Positions 35,601-48,099 of a stretch of 64,000 nucleotides of DNA are shown here, one piece after another. Location of the stretch: assembly GCA_951799445.1 (NCBI GenBank), contig OX637291.1, positions 4,094,501-4,158,500 of the forward strand, in the 5' to 3' direction. This DNA is from Pseudisothecium myosuroides (taxonomy: Eukaryota > Streptophyta > Bryopsida > Hypnales > Lembophyllaceae). The notes under the pieces were generated by a model that worked only from the letters and a program-made list of their open reading frames with translations, was not told the DNA's origin and ran no database searches. Each line of letters begins with the position of its first letter. The stretch's first letter is position 1. A program made the position numbers and the translations under genes.

Positions 35601-38600
35601 GTCTTGGCGTAGGTGATTTTGTATCACCGAGAAGTGTGCGAAGCCATGGATTCAGATTCTTTGCTGGAGGTAAGCTCGTCGTCTCTTATTGTCCGACTCA
35701 TATGTCTACTCCGCAATTGCAGCAAGGTTACAAAATGTAGAGAGTTTTGGTGTTTAATGAAAGTAAGACATGTCACCTCTGGTTGGTGCCAGCTCACAGA
35801 TTACTGCTACCGCAAACTTGTGTATCTCAATACTCAGGGAGCGGACGATGCAGCATACAAAGGTTCGCTACATTTGTCCGTGTCACCTTATATAACTGTT
35901 CTACAGTTTTGGAATATCACATTCAAATTCTGAACTTCGTATCGAGAATTTTTTGCAATTAGAAGTTTCCTCAACTGCCACATTATTCTAGTGTGACGCC
36001 TTCAGTTTAACGCAGTGATATCGGATTGACATGAATCGAGGAGTAATGAAATGACACATGTTCTATTACGTGTGCAGAACGAAGTGGCAAAGCAATTTCT
36101 GAAATGACACCCGAGGAGGATCTTCAAGAAAAGGTTCGAAGTCCATACTCGCGCCTTGCAAATTCAAATGGGAGCAGAAGTCATATTGAAGACTTTATTT
36201 CAAGTTAGTATGAAAGGTTTTTGAACTGAAGTAAACCTTGTATGAGGACATCTTTTGATAGTAACTGATGTACATGTTTTCATTCCAACGTGCAGACAGG
36301 CAGTATGGCATTTGGAATTGGGATCTGCTCCGTATCTATTCTGAGGTGTCTAAATTTCAAAGCTAAGAATTTCAAAGGGTTCTGGAGACTTCATTTTGAA
36401 TCATGTATTTCCTGTTCTGTTCCAAAATCTTTCTACAAGTTCACACGATTGCTGTTCGTCTTCCGGGCGTTGCAGATATATGACAGATTTTATGAACGAT
36501 CTTCCACTATGTGTCATGGTAAGTCACGTCGAAATTTCGCTTGCAACTTAGCTCCATATGCAAGTCAGAGTAAAAGTGAACTTTGAATAATTATATTGAT
36601 CTGAGTTCTGTACCAGGCACGAATGCTGGACTCTCATGATGTTATTATGGCTCTCATTCCTCTCGTTGAGAGTCCTCCATGGCAACGGAAAAGAACGCGA
36701 TCTGGAAAACTTGTGGTAGGTACTTTCACAATATTTACGCGTTTTCTGAGTAATCTTTGCTCTTAATAAGGCTGTCAAAATATTTTCAATATGCTTTTTA
36801 CTCCTATCGTAGCTATGTCTTCAGGAATAATGTTTCCACGACTTTAAAATTACTCTATTTTATGGACTTTAGACAATGTCATGAAGGGAACCTTTTCCAT
36901 AATCCATTGGAGGTCTCCCCCCTATGGACTTTGTGACCGTATGTATCGTCTTTTCTTATACTCAAGGGAGGTCTCTCTATGCATCATGGGGTGACCTCCG
37001 TATGCTCGCTATGAGCAAAGAGACCTCTACATAAATCATGGGGAATCTTTCCTTTATGTGATGATATTCTTCCTGAATCAACCTAGTTTTACTGAAAACA
37101 AATGTTAATTCTTTATACTAGCGTGGTTCAAATGTACATTTCTCTAAAAAAAATACGACTGACGTAGATAGGTTGGAAAATGCCAATGTTATGAATATCA
37201 GTCAATACAACAGAATTTGATGTTAAACCCTATTCATTATAAATTCGTCTTTGTCTGTGAAGATTCTTGGTGAAAACGAGCCAGTAGTTTTCAACCTTGT
37301 TCGTATTCTGACAAATTCAGCAATGCGTATGCAGACAGAGAAATATGCAGAAGGAAAGTGGACAGAGGTGCAAGCATCTGACCGCTTCAAGTTGACGAAG
37401 CCTGATGCTCAGGTAAATTGTCCTCCTTCGTTCGCAGTCTTCTCAATCGAATATAAGTATGGGCATGCGGTGGATATGAACTGCTAAAAGCTTGCTCATG
37501 AAACGACGAAGGCCTTGTACCAAAACTAGCAGGCAAGGCCACATTAAGCTGGAAAACTTACAGGCCGGCCAGTTGTTTAATAGTGCATGATCGTAAATAT
37601 TCAAAATCTGATATGTTATCACCAAAAATAGCTTCAATTCTGAAATATATCTCGAGTTCTTCAAACTGGTAGACAGTAATGTTAGTTACTACATTGGCAC
37701 TTTTCAAAGCTATTCAAGTCCTAACTTTGATTGCTTTTGAGTGTGACAATTTTGGCACTGTAAATCGTGCCAATATAACGAAATATATTGATGTTCAGTC
37801 ACTTTTTCAAATGCCAATTGTGATATTCGTTGGAACGCCAGTCAGTCCAATAGTTCCTAGCTAAAGAACCATGCCTAAGACAAATTAAAACAACATCAAC
37901 TTTGTTATATTGGCGCAATTCATAGCACAGAAATTGTGACATTCGACTACACAAGATTCTAGAAACTATACCCGGTGTAGATTTACGTTTCAGGGCGTCC
38001 GGCTTGAAAAGTGCTAATGTGATGGCTTTCTGCCAATTTACCGAAATTGACGAAGAATCTTGAAGATAGTGTTGAAAAAATTCTTTTGTCTCTTTAATTA
38101 CCATAATTAGACTGTATCATTGCCGTCCCCAAAGCCTTTGTGACTGTGGCATGAAAGTAGTGAGCAACCTGAGTTTCATTCACCTGCAGTTATTGCAAGT
38201 TTATGTTAGATTCTGAATACGTGTACGAAATAATCTCTCATTCGTGGAATCTTGCAGCTGTGGTTATCTATATATAATTTGATTGTGGACAAGCGATGCC
38301 GCCTCAAGTATACTTACGATGATTTCAGACGAACCCAAGTTCTCAAGGTCATTTTCTTTCATATTAGTACAGAGGTTTTCTTCGTGCAATTCATCCTGTG
38401 CATTGTTCAAGGATGCCATTTTTTGAAATTGTACAATTGGATGCAGCTGAGGAAGTACCTGAATGACTTGCTTGTTGATCAACTGCCCGTTCTTAAAGAT
38501 CTGAAATGGGTCAGTGTCCCATTCTTTGTCAGCCCATCGTTTCTTCACTTAATGTAGCTAAGGTGTTTTCACACTTGGTGTTACTGGTGGATTAGAAAAG

Positions 38601-41600
38601 CATATCCTGCCAAATACATATCCGAAGTAATTCCTAAAACGCTTGCAAACACAGCTTCTAACTCCAAGTGCGAACATACCTTTAACAGTCAAATGAATGC
38701 TAAAGTTGGTCCCAACATTACAATCAACATTCAAGCTAATGTCATTCTTTGTGCACTGACTTTGGGGGAATTTATTATAGTCTACACTTTCCAACACCTT
38801 CTTAAACCCTAAGGACTAGAGAGCTCTTTCTGAATGTATGTACTTATTTGTATTTTCTACCAAAACAATAAGAGATTCATTGTAAGAGCAAACCGGAAAA
38901 GGTTGATTCAATGAATAAAGTCATTTTATTACAACTTCATATTGAATGTGTTAGCACTTACCATGTTTCTCAAATATCATGTATAAAGTGGAAAAGCACA
39001 AATCCCCAAATGGAGAGTAGTCCTTTACGGGTTGAGCTCCTTCTTGTGGTAATCGTCTGTGCTCCATGAGAAGCAATTCTGAGTTGGACAAGTTTGTGTG
39101 AACCATCTTTTGGCAGGCAGTAGAGCAGTTGGCGATACAGGTGCCTCAGACTACGACCGAATCTGCATCAGGTCGACTGATCATTGAACAGGTCCTCTTC
39201 ACGTTCATATGGTTCACATCCCAGAAATGACTGAATAATAGCCCCTGTGATGTCGCATCCTCTTATCAAGAGATTTACTCACTTCATCTTTCTCTTTGTG
39301 CCTGTCGTTATCAAGTTAAACCCTGTTAAGATTTAGAAGTTGCTCTCAAACTTAGTGAAAGTGTAGGGCAAGCCACTCCATCGAGTGACTTGAGCAATGG
39401 AAGGCAACTATGCATGTGTGACAACTATGTCGTTATGTGACAGGTGCCTGAGCTCCGAGAAAAGTTGATGTTTGGAAAGAATTGGCGTGAGTGTAATTGA
39501 ACAGTGTAACCTTAAAACGCGCATTGTTAGTTCATTCAGGGTCTTGGGTTAACTGGCTCTATCTTGTTGATGCAGCATTTGACAATACCAAATACTCAAT
39601 TGTTCATCGTAATCTGTACCCTCCACAGGAATTATTGCCGAAAAGCAAATGAAAAGTGTGTTTTCAGAAGCGTCTAGCGCAACAAAACACCAAGCTGAGG
39701 AGATGCTCAAGCTGTTCCAATTTGGGGTACCGTACATCTATTCGTCAACTTCCTGAGTAAATTCGATAGTGCAGACATTAGACGTGGGCAGAATGCATCC
39801 AATCAATTTAAGGAAATGACAGAATTCTTCCTTACATTTGAGACTGGTGCTGACTCGAGTTTCATTTATCGTGTCTCACTGGAGCGATCGCTTTGGGTCC
39901 TAAGCTTTCAAGGACCAAACTATTTTGAGATCAAATTGTTTTCACACACAACGTATTGGATCACTTCTTATCCAGTCACTCAAAGAGGGAGATTGTAGAG
40001 CACTATTGACGGGATAATTGGCAACCATCCCCATTCAAAGATCAGTGGCCGGGGACAATTAGTTACAACCAAGTGTTGGAAACAGGGGTGAGATGGGATT
40101 AGGTCCCGAACGTTATTAAAGTATCCTCCTACCTCATCCCTTGCTCTACATGACATGCATAACATTCATAACGAAGCCAGAAGCCTCCCTTTTGACTTTA
40201 AGAAAATCCAGATTGCTAGCTAGGAAGAATTTGCCTTCAAAAGAATGAGGTGTCCACACTAGCTTGACTCACAGAACTGATGCTTCTTTCTTTGAGTCTA
40301 TATTCGTATTTCAACAGTGTTTCATGAACGTACTTCACGGGTTTAGAATGTTCAATCTGTACGTTTGTGTGCAGGAATTGATGGAGCAGCCTACATGTGC
40401 AGCCTGCAAAAAATCTGCTGTACAACGATGCTCACGGTGCAAAAGCGAATGGTGATGCACTAAAACATTCTAACCTCTTACACATCATGAATAATTTGGG
40501 TGACGCTATCATATTTTAGCCAATGAGGTCATCCATTTGCACAAAGTGTAGGGATGGCAAGGAAGTACCAAGTACCAAACTGTGCAGTCTGCACTCTGTA
40601 TCTGCACCAGTGATTCATTTTTCTAGTTCTAGAAGATAGGAACTAAGAGTCATTAGAGGAGATTTGAGCCTCTGGAAGACTGTTTTAGGGTTGTTCCCGT
40701 TGCTGGGAACCAGCCCCCTACTGTCGTAATAAAAATTTAAAAAAAAATTAATTAATAAAATTTGAAATTTGAAATTAATTTGAAAACTTAAAAAATATTA
40801 ATATTAAATTTTTTTTATTAATATCTAACGTGGAGGTCTCTCGGCCACGTCAGATTGATGATTTGGCAGCGTTCCCAGAGTTCCCACAATCCGGGAACTT
40901 GCAGTCTTCCAAAGGCCCAAAAATCCTCTAATGTAGCAGTCCACCCCGGAATTTGTCCCTCCGAATGAACTTCTAACTTTTGACTGGTTTATAATGAGAA
41001 CTTCAAGTTTTAGCAATGGAAGTGCATTCAAAAGAAATTTGCATAGGGTCAAGAAAAAAAATTAAATTTAGACATTGGATAATGAAAATGAACCACTTCA
41101 AAGTTAGCTAAAAGACATAAATCATAGAGGATTTGACAATAATTTGTCTTTTAGCTAACTTTGAAGTGGTTTATTTTCATTGTCTAATGTCTAAATTTAA
41201 GCTTTTTTTTTGTCACTATGCAAAGTTCTTTTGAATGTGCTTCCATTGATAAAAATTTCAAGTTCTAATTATAAACCAATCAAAAGTTAAAAGTTCATTT
41301 ATAAGATGAATTCCGGAGTGGATTGGAGATGCCCTAAGGTAGGAGGTCCATAAAGCACTTGAGCTCCAAAATAGTCTACCTCTTGAAATGTACACTATTT
41401 GTACATTTTGCTTTTTTAGTGCACCAACAATGTACAAATAGTGCACATTTCAGGAAGTGGACACTTTTAGTGACCATTGCATTTCAACTTCAAAAATTCA
41501 TAATTAATTCTATGAAGCTCCAAAAATATATGAAACGACTTGGATTAGATGCCAATTCCATTTGGCTTTCAAGGAAAACTTATTGGAAAATATTTTAAGA

Positions 41601-43716
41601 AGTTTTACCTCCCCAAGTTAATTTCTAATTCTTAAATGGGTGCTTTATAGACCTCCTACCTTAGTTGCCATCTATGCAATAGAGATGAAGCACTTACATG
41701 TACAAATGTGGACGGAATGCATACAATAAGGATGAAATGATATTTATTCATTTGAAATCATGTGTAGTCTTCCAAAAATGGTGATTTTGCTCCACTAAAT
41801 AGCATATTTTGGCTATAATGTTTAAAAAATCCATTAATCTCCCTTAGTGCAAATGAGAAGGTTCCTAAACTAAACAGTGAGAAAGCAATGAACCCCTAAA
41901 GCTCTTTTAAATCTAAAATGATTTTTGGGTGTTTTGGGCATGTAAATTGAAGTATCAATTTTGTTGTTGTTCTCTCATTTTTTTGAGATTGAAAACCACA
42001 CAACTTTTTAGAGAATCTAATTTTTACAAAGATCCAACAGTTGGTTAAAAAGATATATTTTTGTTTTGTTTTGACCGCCAATTCGGGCAGGTAGAACAAA
42101 GTATTATTTTGCTTCAAAAATTTGCATTAAGACTTCTCCCTAACTTAACACTTTACTCAAATTTGAAGTCTTTAGATCTTTTTACTAAGTATAATTTGAG
42201 TCATAGGGCTCAAAAGCTTGACAATGCCACATAATTAAAGCTCAAGCAACCTTGAAAAAAACATTGTGTTGCTCTTTGTTCATTCATATCTCACACATAT
42301 ATTGCTTTTAGACCCCAATTTTTTTAGAAAGACCCTTGTACTAGTCAAGAATAAGATCCTACAAGTACAAATTCTAAAAGGTGAATAGTTTTGATTTATG
42401 AAACTATTTTTAGAAGTTGTTGTTTTTGACAATTTTAGGAGTATTTTCTAATTTTTGATCCAAGGAACTTTAGGGGTTAAAAATTAACCACTACTCTCCA
42501 TACTTTCTATACTTAGTACCAATGGTCCCAATTTTGATTTTCATTTATAAGCTCAAATTGCTAAAATCTTACTAACTGCACTAAAATTTCAAATTCAAGT
42601 GTTTGGTAATCACTTCTTATGTAGCAATTAAAAAATCTTGGTAGCAACTACAAAAAATTAATTTTGCTAATTCTAAATACTGCTTAAGGTAAACCAACCT
42701 ATGACAGACAGACCACCTATGATAAACACCTAGGAAAAGACCCATTATAGTCTTGCATCAATCCATGACAAACTTTTTTCAATAAATGAAATTTGAACTA
42801 CATTAGGTGGAGTTAGTGACCACAATCAATGTCTTGAATGATCATGATGATGGAGTGATTAGTGACTACAATAGGAACTTCCACTTTTTTTAGAGTAAAT
42901 TCATCACAAGAAGTGACTTTTTTTAGGCCTTCAAATTGTGATCATGTTAGGAAATATTGTGATTTCTTTAGGTGAGTAAGATGACTATTATGGATAAACT
43001 TTTTGTTGCTTTGGGGTAGTCTAGAGACTCTTTTGGGCCAATTGGGCAACACACTTCAAAAATTCATAACAAATTCATACTTTATCAAAAAAATAAAATT
43101 TCAATTGCTCTCCCCATTCCTCACATTCATCTTAACATGGGATTTTTTTTAAAAATTCAACAATGCCAACAGAGCAAACCAGTCATTTTGCCTGTCATAA
43201 GCTGGTTTACGTTAGTAAGTTACTTGGCAACCAGCTCTCATGCTCAGTCCGGACTCCCGACTCGTTCACTTTGTTGTACCATCTTTCTCACCTCTATCGA
43301 GGTCGTTCGCAGCGCATCATATCTTTAGATCTGTGACCCCTACTACCTCCCTCAAGATTTATCATTGTCAGGTAAAGTCTATGGCCTAGATTGTTGTGCA
43401 CTCTGCAGTCCAACTTCCAAAATCCAGGTAGCCAAACTTCCGTAGAACAAAACGTCACAGTTTTAGAAAAGATACTGAAAAGTTAGCCCGAGTCGCGCGA
43501 CTCTGACGTTTAAGGGTTAGACACGCCATGAACGTTTGCGTTTGTGTCATTGTCGTAAGCTGACATTGTCTCTCTGGGCATGCAATTGGCAGGTATTGTG
43601 GACGGGAGTGCCAAGTCTCTGTCTGGAAGGCCCACAAGAACGCATGTGACATCCTCGCAGGAAAAGTTGAGAAATCAGGATTAGCAAGAGTAGACACCCC
43701 ACTGGATGCCTTGTAG
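32664..43716 (+). CDS. ZMYND10: ZMYND10-like axonemal dynein assembly factor, 20 exons, 472 aa
   Basis: Exons: 32664-32720, 33051-33116, 33626-33682, 34227-34271, 34424-34480, 35355-35468, 35613-35669, 35793-35862, 36078-36133, 36296-36345, 36476-36518, 36617-36715, 37335-37412, 38258-38347, 38447-38509, 39117-39191, 39444-39486, 39629-39726, 40375-40451, 43593-43716. All join in frame: 1,419 nt including the stop. Aligned by eye, the order follows animal ZMYND10 throughout: 'NLEKLNLQ', 'HREVCEAMDSD', 'DYCYRKL', 'SHDVIMALIPLVESPPW', 'DLLVDQLPVL'. A C-terminal MYND zinc finger has C414, C417, C425, C428, C434, C438, H446, C450. The usual length is about 440 aa. ZMYND10 is a cytoplasmic factor that helps assemble dynein arms of motile cilia, so here it should serve sperm flagella. 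Intron 2 appears to be GC-AG (donor gcatgt at 33,117). The last intron is 3.1 kb because of MITEs. The gene looks intact. The start codon and the 5' edge of exon 13 are the least certain parts. Confidence 0.93.
35050..35292. mobile_element. Stowaway-like MITE in ZMYND10 intron 5
   Basis: The left end GTCCCTCCATCCCAAAATAA and the mirrored right end ATATCCGGGCGGAGGGAGC match the CTCCCTCCGTCCC type of terminus known from plant Stowaway elements. TA precedes the left end (35,048-35,049); the right flank is GT, so the duplication has decayed. It lies between exon 5 (ends 34,480) and exon 6 (starts 35,355), 62 bp from the exon 6 acceptor. Confidence 0.7.
40656..40928. mobile_element. TA-flanked MITE in the last ZMYND10 intron
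   Basis: The ends GAGGAGATTTGAGCCTCTGG and CCAAAGGCCCAAAAATCCTC are inverted repeats, with TA at 40,654-40,655 and 40,929-40,930. A second inner pair (ttcccgttgctgggaacc / ccgggaac) and an A/T-only core follow. It is immediately followed by a foldback element. Confidence 0.7.
40931..41334. mobile_element. Foldback MITE, about 400 bp, in the last ZMYND10 intron
   Basis: Two arms of about 195 bp pair almost end to end around a loop near 41,122-41,142. Examples are 'ccacttcaaagttagctaaa' against 'tttagctaactttgaagtgg' and 'cattcaaaagaaatttgcat' against 'atgcaaagttcttttgaatg'. The outer ends are 'cagtccaccccggaatt' and 'aattccggagtggattggaga'. No coding capacity. Confidence 0.85.
41337..41661. 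mobile_element. TA-flanked MITE of the AGGTAGGAGG family, copy 3
   Basis: The ends AGGTAGGAGGTCCATAAAGC and GCTTTATAGACCTCCTACCT are inverted repeats with TA on both sides (41,335-41,336; 41,662-41,663). An inner palindrome pairs 'tgtacactatttgtacatt' with 'aatgtacaaatagtgcaca'. Same family as 18,781-19,115 and 19,200-19,611. It lies inside the last intron of ZMYND10. Confidence 0.85.
41893..42476 (-). mobile_element. TTAA-family element, internally deleted, 584 bp
   Basis: The ends CCCCTAAAG and CTTTAGGGG are flanked by TGAA (41,889-41,892, a decayed TTAA) and TTAA (42,477-42,480). On the minus strand the interior follows the left half of the 51,717 copy ('acttgtaggatcttattc', 'caatatatgtgtgagatatg'), so it is a shortened relative in reverse orientation. 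It sits in the last intron of ZMYND10, about 1.1 kb before the final exon. Confidence 0.8.
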
Positions 43717-44888
43717 GAGATTGAAGTAGCAGCACGTTTCTGCTTGTGTGAACATGATATTCTTCACCTGACTTACGAAGGGTCCTTCACATTTTTGGCA
43801 AAGTTCAAGAATATACTACTGGTTTGTGAGACATCACACAATTTGAGGTCAATTTGAGCAAGTGAGAGCTCTCCAATAAACCATCGCCTTCGTATGTAAA
43901 TGTGTCAAGCTGTAATTTCGTTTGATATGCTCTGGTTTGGCATGATTTTGCTCTAAAGGACTTTTAGTGTTCTTCACCCTGAGACGATGGTCACATGGCT
44001 ATGGTCACCAGCCACAAAAGCACATATACACAACATTATATTGACACCCTAAAATCTTCAACGAGGGCATATTGTTGATTGCAAAAATGTACAGTACACC
44101 CAATTTTGTATTGGTTTCTAGTCATGCACAGGAAAGAAACCTTTGCAATTTCCTATTCAAGTAGTACATAAATTGTGTCGAAATCCGTTGATAAAAATAA
44201 ATTTGATGAAGCAAATAAAAGGCACTCCGCTTGATGAAACATATTGCTTCCCACATTGCAGCCGGCTACCTATTCCCTCTACCTTACCCCTTCAGTCTAA
44301 AATTTTACAACCTAAAAAAACAGTATCTCTAACCTTGCGAACTTCTTTGCTAAATTATTAGCGACCAACAGAGCAGAGGAACACTCTCCCTCTTTCCTCG
44401 ACTCCTGGAACACAGCCCCGCTGAATAAACAACTACAACCATCACAGAGGATCCAATATGTATATAAAAAAACGAAAAAGAAAAAATGAAAGTCCCGGAC
44501 AAGAAGTAAAAACCTAACACAAGTACAAAGGACTACAACCTCGTCTACAAAATTGCTTGCAGGCAGAAGAATTTATTAAGTGAAGGAACAGATAAAAAAA
44601 AAGACACATCTTGGTGCCGAGACGCGAGTCTCACAAACTACGGCGCAGTAAGCGCCGCAGCCAAGCGCTCGTCGCGAGCGCGAGCGCGAGCCCGGTTGCC
44701 AGCAATGCAGGTGAAACGCAGTTGCAGGCGCATGGTGGAGACGGAATGGGGTCTCCTAAATTCGAAGAAGAGATCCAATTGCAGCGGATTCATCTGCCTC
44801 ACTGTTCATTCATACTCTACACATGTACACGACAATGACGACGACGAGGGGACGATAGCTATGGCGATCATGACGACGAAACCAGCGA
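43717..44888. other. Convergent intergenic region (3' ends of two genes)
   Basis: Holds the 3' untranslated parts of ZMYND10 (+) and of the ankyrin-like gene (-), whose stop codons are 1.2 kb apart. Small frames on both strands near 44,611-44,990 are either 3' UTR or shadows of the minus-strand gene. No polyadenylation site was assigned. Confidence 0.4.
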
Positions 44889-47800
44889 TTATCGGCCGAG
44901 ATTGGTCAAATTCGCCGAGCGCGTGCGCACCGACAGCCCTGCAATGCGCCAACTGCTTGTGGAATGCAGATCCGAGCTGCTTCGGCTGATGCTTCCATCG
45001 CTGCTGTCGCGTTCGTTGTCTCTTGACGCCGCGACTCGTCGACCCCAAAGAGAGGATGCTGAATCCGCGTCCGCTTCGCTGTCGTTACCGTTGAGTGTAG
45101 CAGCTGGGGTGGAAGAATCGGAGTCGACGAAATCCTCAGAGGAGCTTGTTTGAGTATGTCGGTCGTTCGATTTTCGTGGGGGTCTTTGCGTGATTTCAAT
45201 CGCGACTTGGTTGCCGCGGATGTCATTCTGGGGGACCACGAATCCGGACATTTCCTTCTCTGCGGGCAGCGTTTTAGACGCGCCCAGCTCGTCCACGGAG
45301 CCCAAGCTCGCCCTGCGTAACCTCTCCTTGAATTTGCGAAACTCCAGAAACTCCAGAAACTCTTGCTCGGTGTACTCGGGGTGGGTTGCAATGTCTGATT
45401 TGGAGGTCTTGTGGGTCTTGTCGCCCTTATCGCCCTTGTCACCCTTTTCGGGCTTGTCAGTCTTTTCGGGCTTGTCGCCCTTGTCCGCTTTAGCAGCTTT
45501 GTCGTCGCCGTCCTTGGCGCCTTTGGCGGCCTTGTCCTTGACCTCGAGGGGTTTGAGCGGCTCCTCGATGTCTCCGCAGAAGGTGGCCATCCGCGTCTCG
45601 AAGTAGCGCGTGGTGGTGTAGGTTGAGTGGATTTGGCCTTCGATGCTCCATCGCATCTTCTTGTTCTCCATGGTCTTGGGGAATCGCCACAGCATGGTGT
45701 CGTCGAACTCGGCAGCGGTGAAGATGACGCCGCCCTCGCTGGTGAAGGGCAGCTCGTCCAGCGGGTTGCTGGGCATGCGTCTGGCGAACCTCCACTTGGA
45801 GTTGCGCTCGGCCATGCGCATGGGGTTCGAGCGGTCGAACAGCACTCCTTTCATTGATTGTAGTGTCCACACGAAGCTGCCGCCGCGCTCGTCCTTGAGT
45901 GGCAGCTGCTCGAAGCGCCACGGCTTGTTCTTCATGGTGGACGACATGCCCACAGACGCGGCCGCGCCCATGCCGCCGCTGATGCCGCGCGTGGCGCCGT
46001 CGCCGGCGGTCGTGCCCACTTGAATGCGCTCCATTTTGCCCACCTTCACGATGATGTTGGACGAGGAGTTCGTCATGGTCACTCCCGTGCCCTGGTTCGT
46101 CACGGGGGTCACCGCCAGCGTGATCAGACTCGGGAAGTGGCCCATGCATACCGGGTCCCAACGCGAGTTCTCCACTTTGAACCGCACATGCTTGATTCCC
46201 ACCACCACCTGCGCAAATCGTCGACCCACAGATCCGCATTCAGTCACACATTGGCAACAGGGAGGACACGAAGGAGATCTGCCATAAGTACAACACCGTT
46301 TTCGGAGAAGACTAACGCTTACCAAAGTACTAAAACACAATCCTCTTCAATCTCACCACCCGGTGACCCTAACTTTCTCGCTATGCGATAGTTTGAATGT
46401 GTGACAACTGTGCTACATTCAACGACAGTCAGCAAGATATACTAGAATGACATTTCCAAGGTCATAGTAAAGAGGTTTGATCGTAATGCATACCACTTCT
46501 GCACATCGCAATTGAATAATCAACTTCTGAGGAAATTTACCTACACAAATTTACCGTTCGATGGTTCACATCAAAAGACCAAATGAAGAATGTTGATACA
46601 AGTCTACAAGAAGATGAAAGAACCCGTAACTTTCAAACATGAAGATCAAAACAATGGAGCGGAGAATGTCAGTGCAAAGAAGGTGATGCACACTTAAACA
46701 CTTGACGATGTGTCTTCAAGATATATTTTAGAGGGGAATAGAATTTTGATGTAATATCAACCCATAAGAAGGTAACACATATCCAAGGTAGAACCATACA
46801 CGTGAAGGGTCTAGAAAAGTTCGAAGCTTGAAGAAAAAATTTGAGTACCTGTAGGCAATTGGATAGCGCTTCGACGGAGGCCGTGAGCTGGATGTTAACC
46901 TTGGCTCGCTGTCCGAAGAGTTGGGTGAGTTGCTTGTACCGCCGGAACGGCTCCTCCTCGTGCAACGCATGCTCCACCGGCATCATGAGCAGCGGCACTT
47001 CCAGTTGCATTTCCCATAGTCCATTGGTGGCCTGCGCGACGCAGCGCGGCCGTCCCGCTTCCGGTCTTGGCGAGTCTCGCCCGCCGCGTTGAATGTGTCC
47101 CCATAACGCATACAAGATCCCGTCGTGGTAGTTTTTGGTGCTCAGCTCTTCCACGAGCTGGTACATGAGCGTGTCCATCTTCGCCCTCTCGCTGACGATC
47201 TTCTTCCCGTCTTCGTCGAAGCTTCGCTTCGGCGCGGACGTGTCGTGGAAGGAATCTGCGAGCATGGTGTTCTCCAATGCTCGTTGGCGGAGGAGCACCT
47301 TGAATACCTCGACGTGACAATGCGCAGCGGCGATGACCGCGGCTCGCCAGAGCAGGAAAGTGCTGTACGTCGCACGGATGCAATCGCGCAGCTCCTCAGG
47401 CACACCCGGCAGGCCTATCAAATCCCACCCTCCAGTGCGAAAAATGGGCGCCGCGCGCGGGAGCATGTTCTTCGTGGAGGCCAACTTCCCAAGCCAGTCT
47501 TTCCCAGGAATGTTCGTCGGCTGCTTCACGAACGGATACGCAGCCTGATCCCTATCCTTCCACCGCGTCGCCACCATGTACCCCATCATGGCCGTGCTCG
47601 TGGACATCATCGGGCGCAGAAGCTCCCGGATGACCTCCTGGTGCCCATTCTCCGCCGCTTTCAGAAACGCAAACGCACTAAACCGACTCACGAGCGTGCT
47701 GCCGCTCAAGGAGTCGCGCTGAATCTCCCGCAGGCGACGTACGCAGTGGATGTAGCCCCCGCAAGCTGCAAGCACGAGCGCGTGACCCACCGCCTGCGGC

Positions 47801-48099
47801 TCCATGGAGTCCTCGATCACGAGCGCCGCCACCTTCCGGCTTGCGAACACCACGTCCGCCTGACCGAAAACCTCCGACGTATCGCGCCATACCGCGGCCA
47901 CGCTCGGATGCTGCGAATCGCGCGCAGCTATCTCCAACACCAGCTCCACGTTGCAGGAGCCCTTCATTTTAATGGCCTCAAGCTCGGCTTCCTCCAACGC
48001 TTCCTCAAGAGTTAGCATAAACCCGCGTGCCTCGTCCCCCGCACCCATCGTTTCGCTCCTGATTCCACACCCCAAGCCCTCAATCACCCACGTCGACAA
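44889..48099 (-). CDS. Unrecognised ankyrin-like protein, two exons, 856 aa
   Basis: Exon 1 is 48,099-46,849 (417 codons), donor gtactc. Exon 2 is 46,208-44,889 (439 codons plus stop), acceptor ttgcgcag. The phases agree, and the 640-bp intron is AT-rich whereas the exons are GC-rich. Residues about 102-128, 141-163 and 240-263 look like ankyrin helices (ALVLAACGGYIHCVRRL, FLKAAENGHQEVIRELL, VIAAAHCHVEVFKVLL), widely spaced. Residues 418-640 form a Trp/Arg-rich conserved-looking region (e.g. WRFPKTMENKKMRWSIEGQI) that I do not recognise. Then come a Lys/Asp/Gly-rich repeat tract (about 641-690), a short charged helix (EYTEQEFLEFLEFRKFKERL) and a Ser-rich acidic tail. No signal peptide or membrane segment is seen. 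The function is unknown; a scaffold or interaction role is only a guess from the ankyrin-like part. A later in-frame ATG (codon 18) is an alternative start. It is convergent with ZMYND10. Confidence 0.8.

Noticed and set aside
45490..46239. Long minus-strand open frames overlapping exon 2 (249 and 178 codons)
   Set aside because: They are alternative frames of the GC-rich ankyrin-like gene; their His/Arg-rich composition is what shifted GC-rich codons produce, and they lack splice or family support.
47125..48015. 296-codon plus-strand frame opposite exon 1 of the ankyrin-like gene
   Set aside because: Antisense shadow of a GC-rich exon; no domain, and the minus-strand reading has ankyrin-like helices and a matching second exon.
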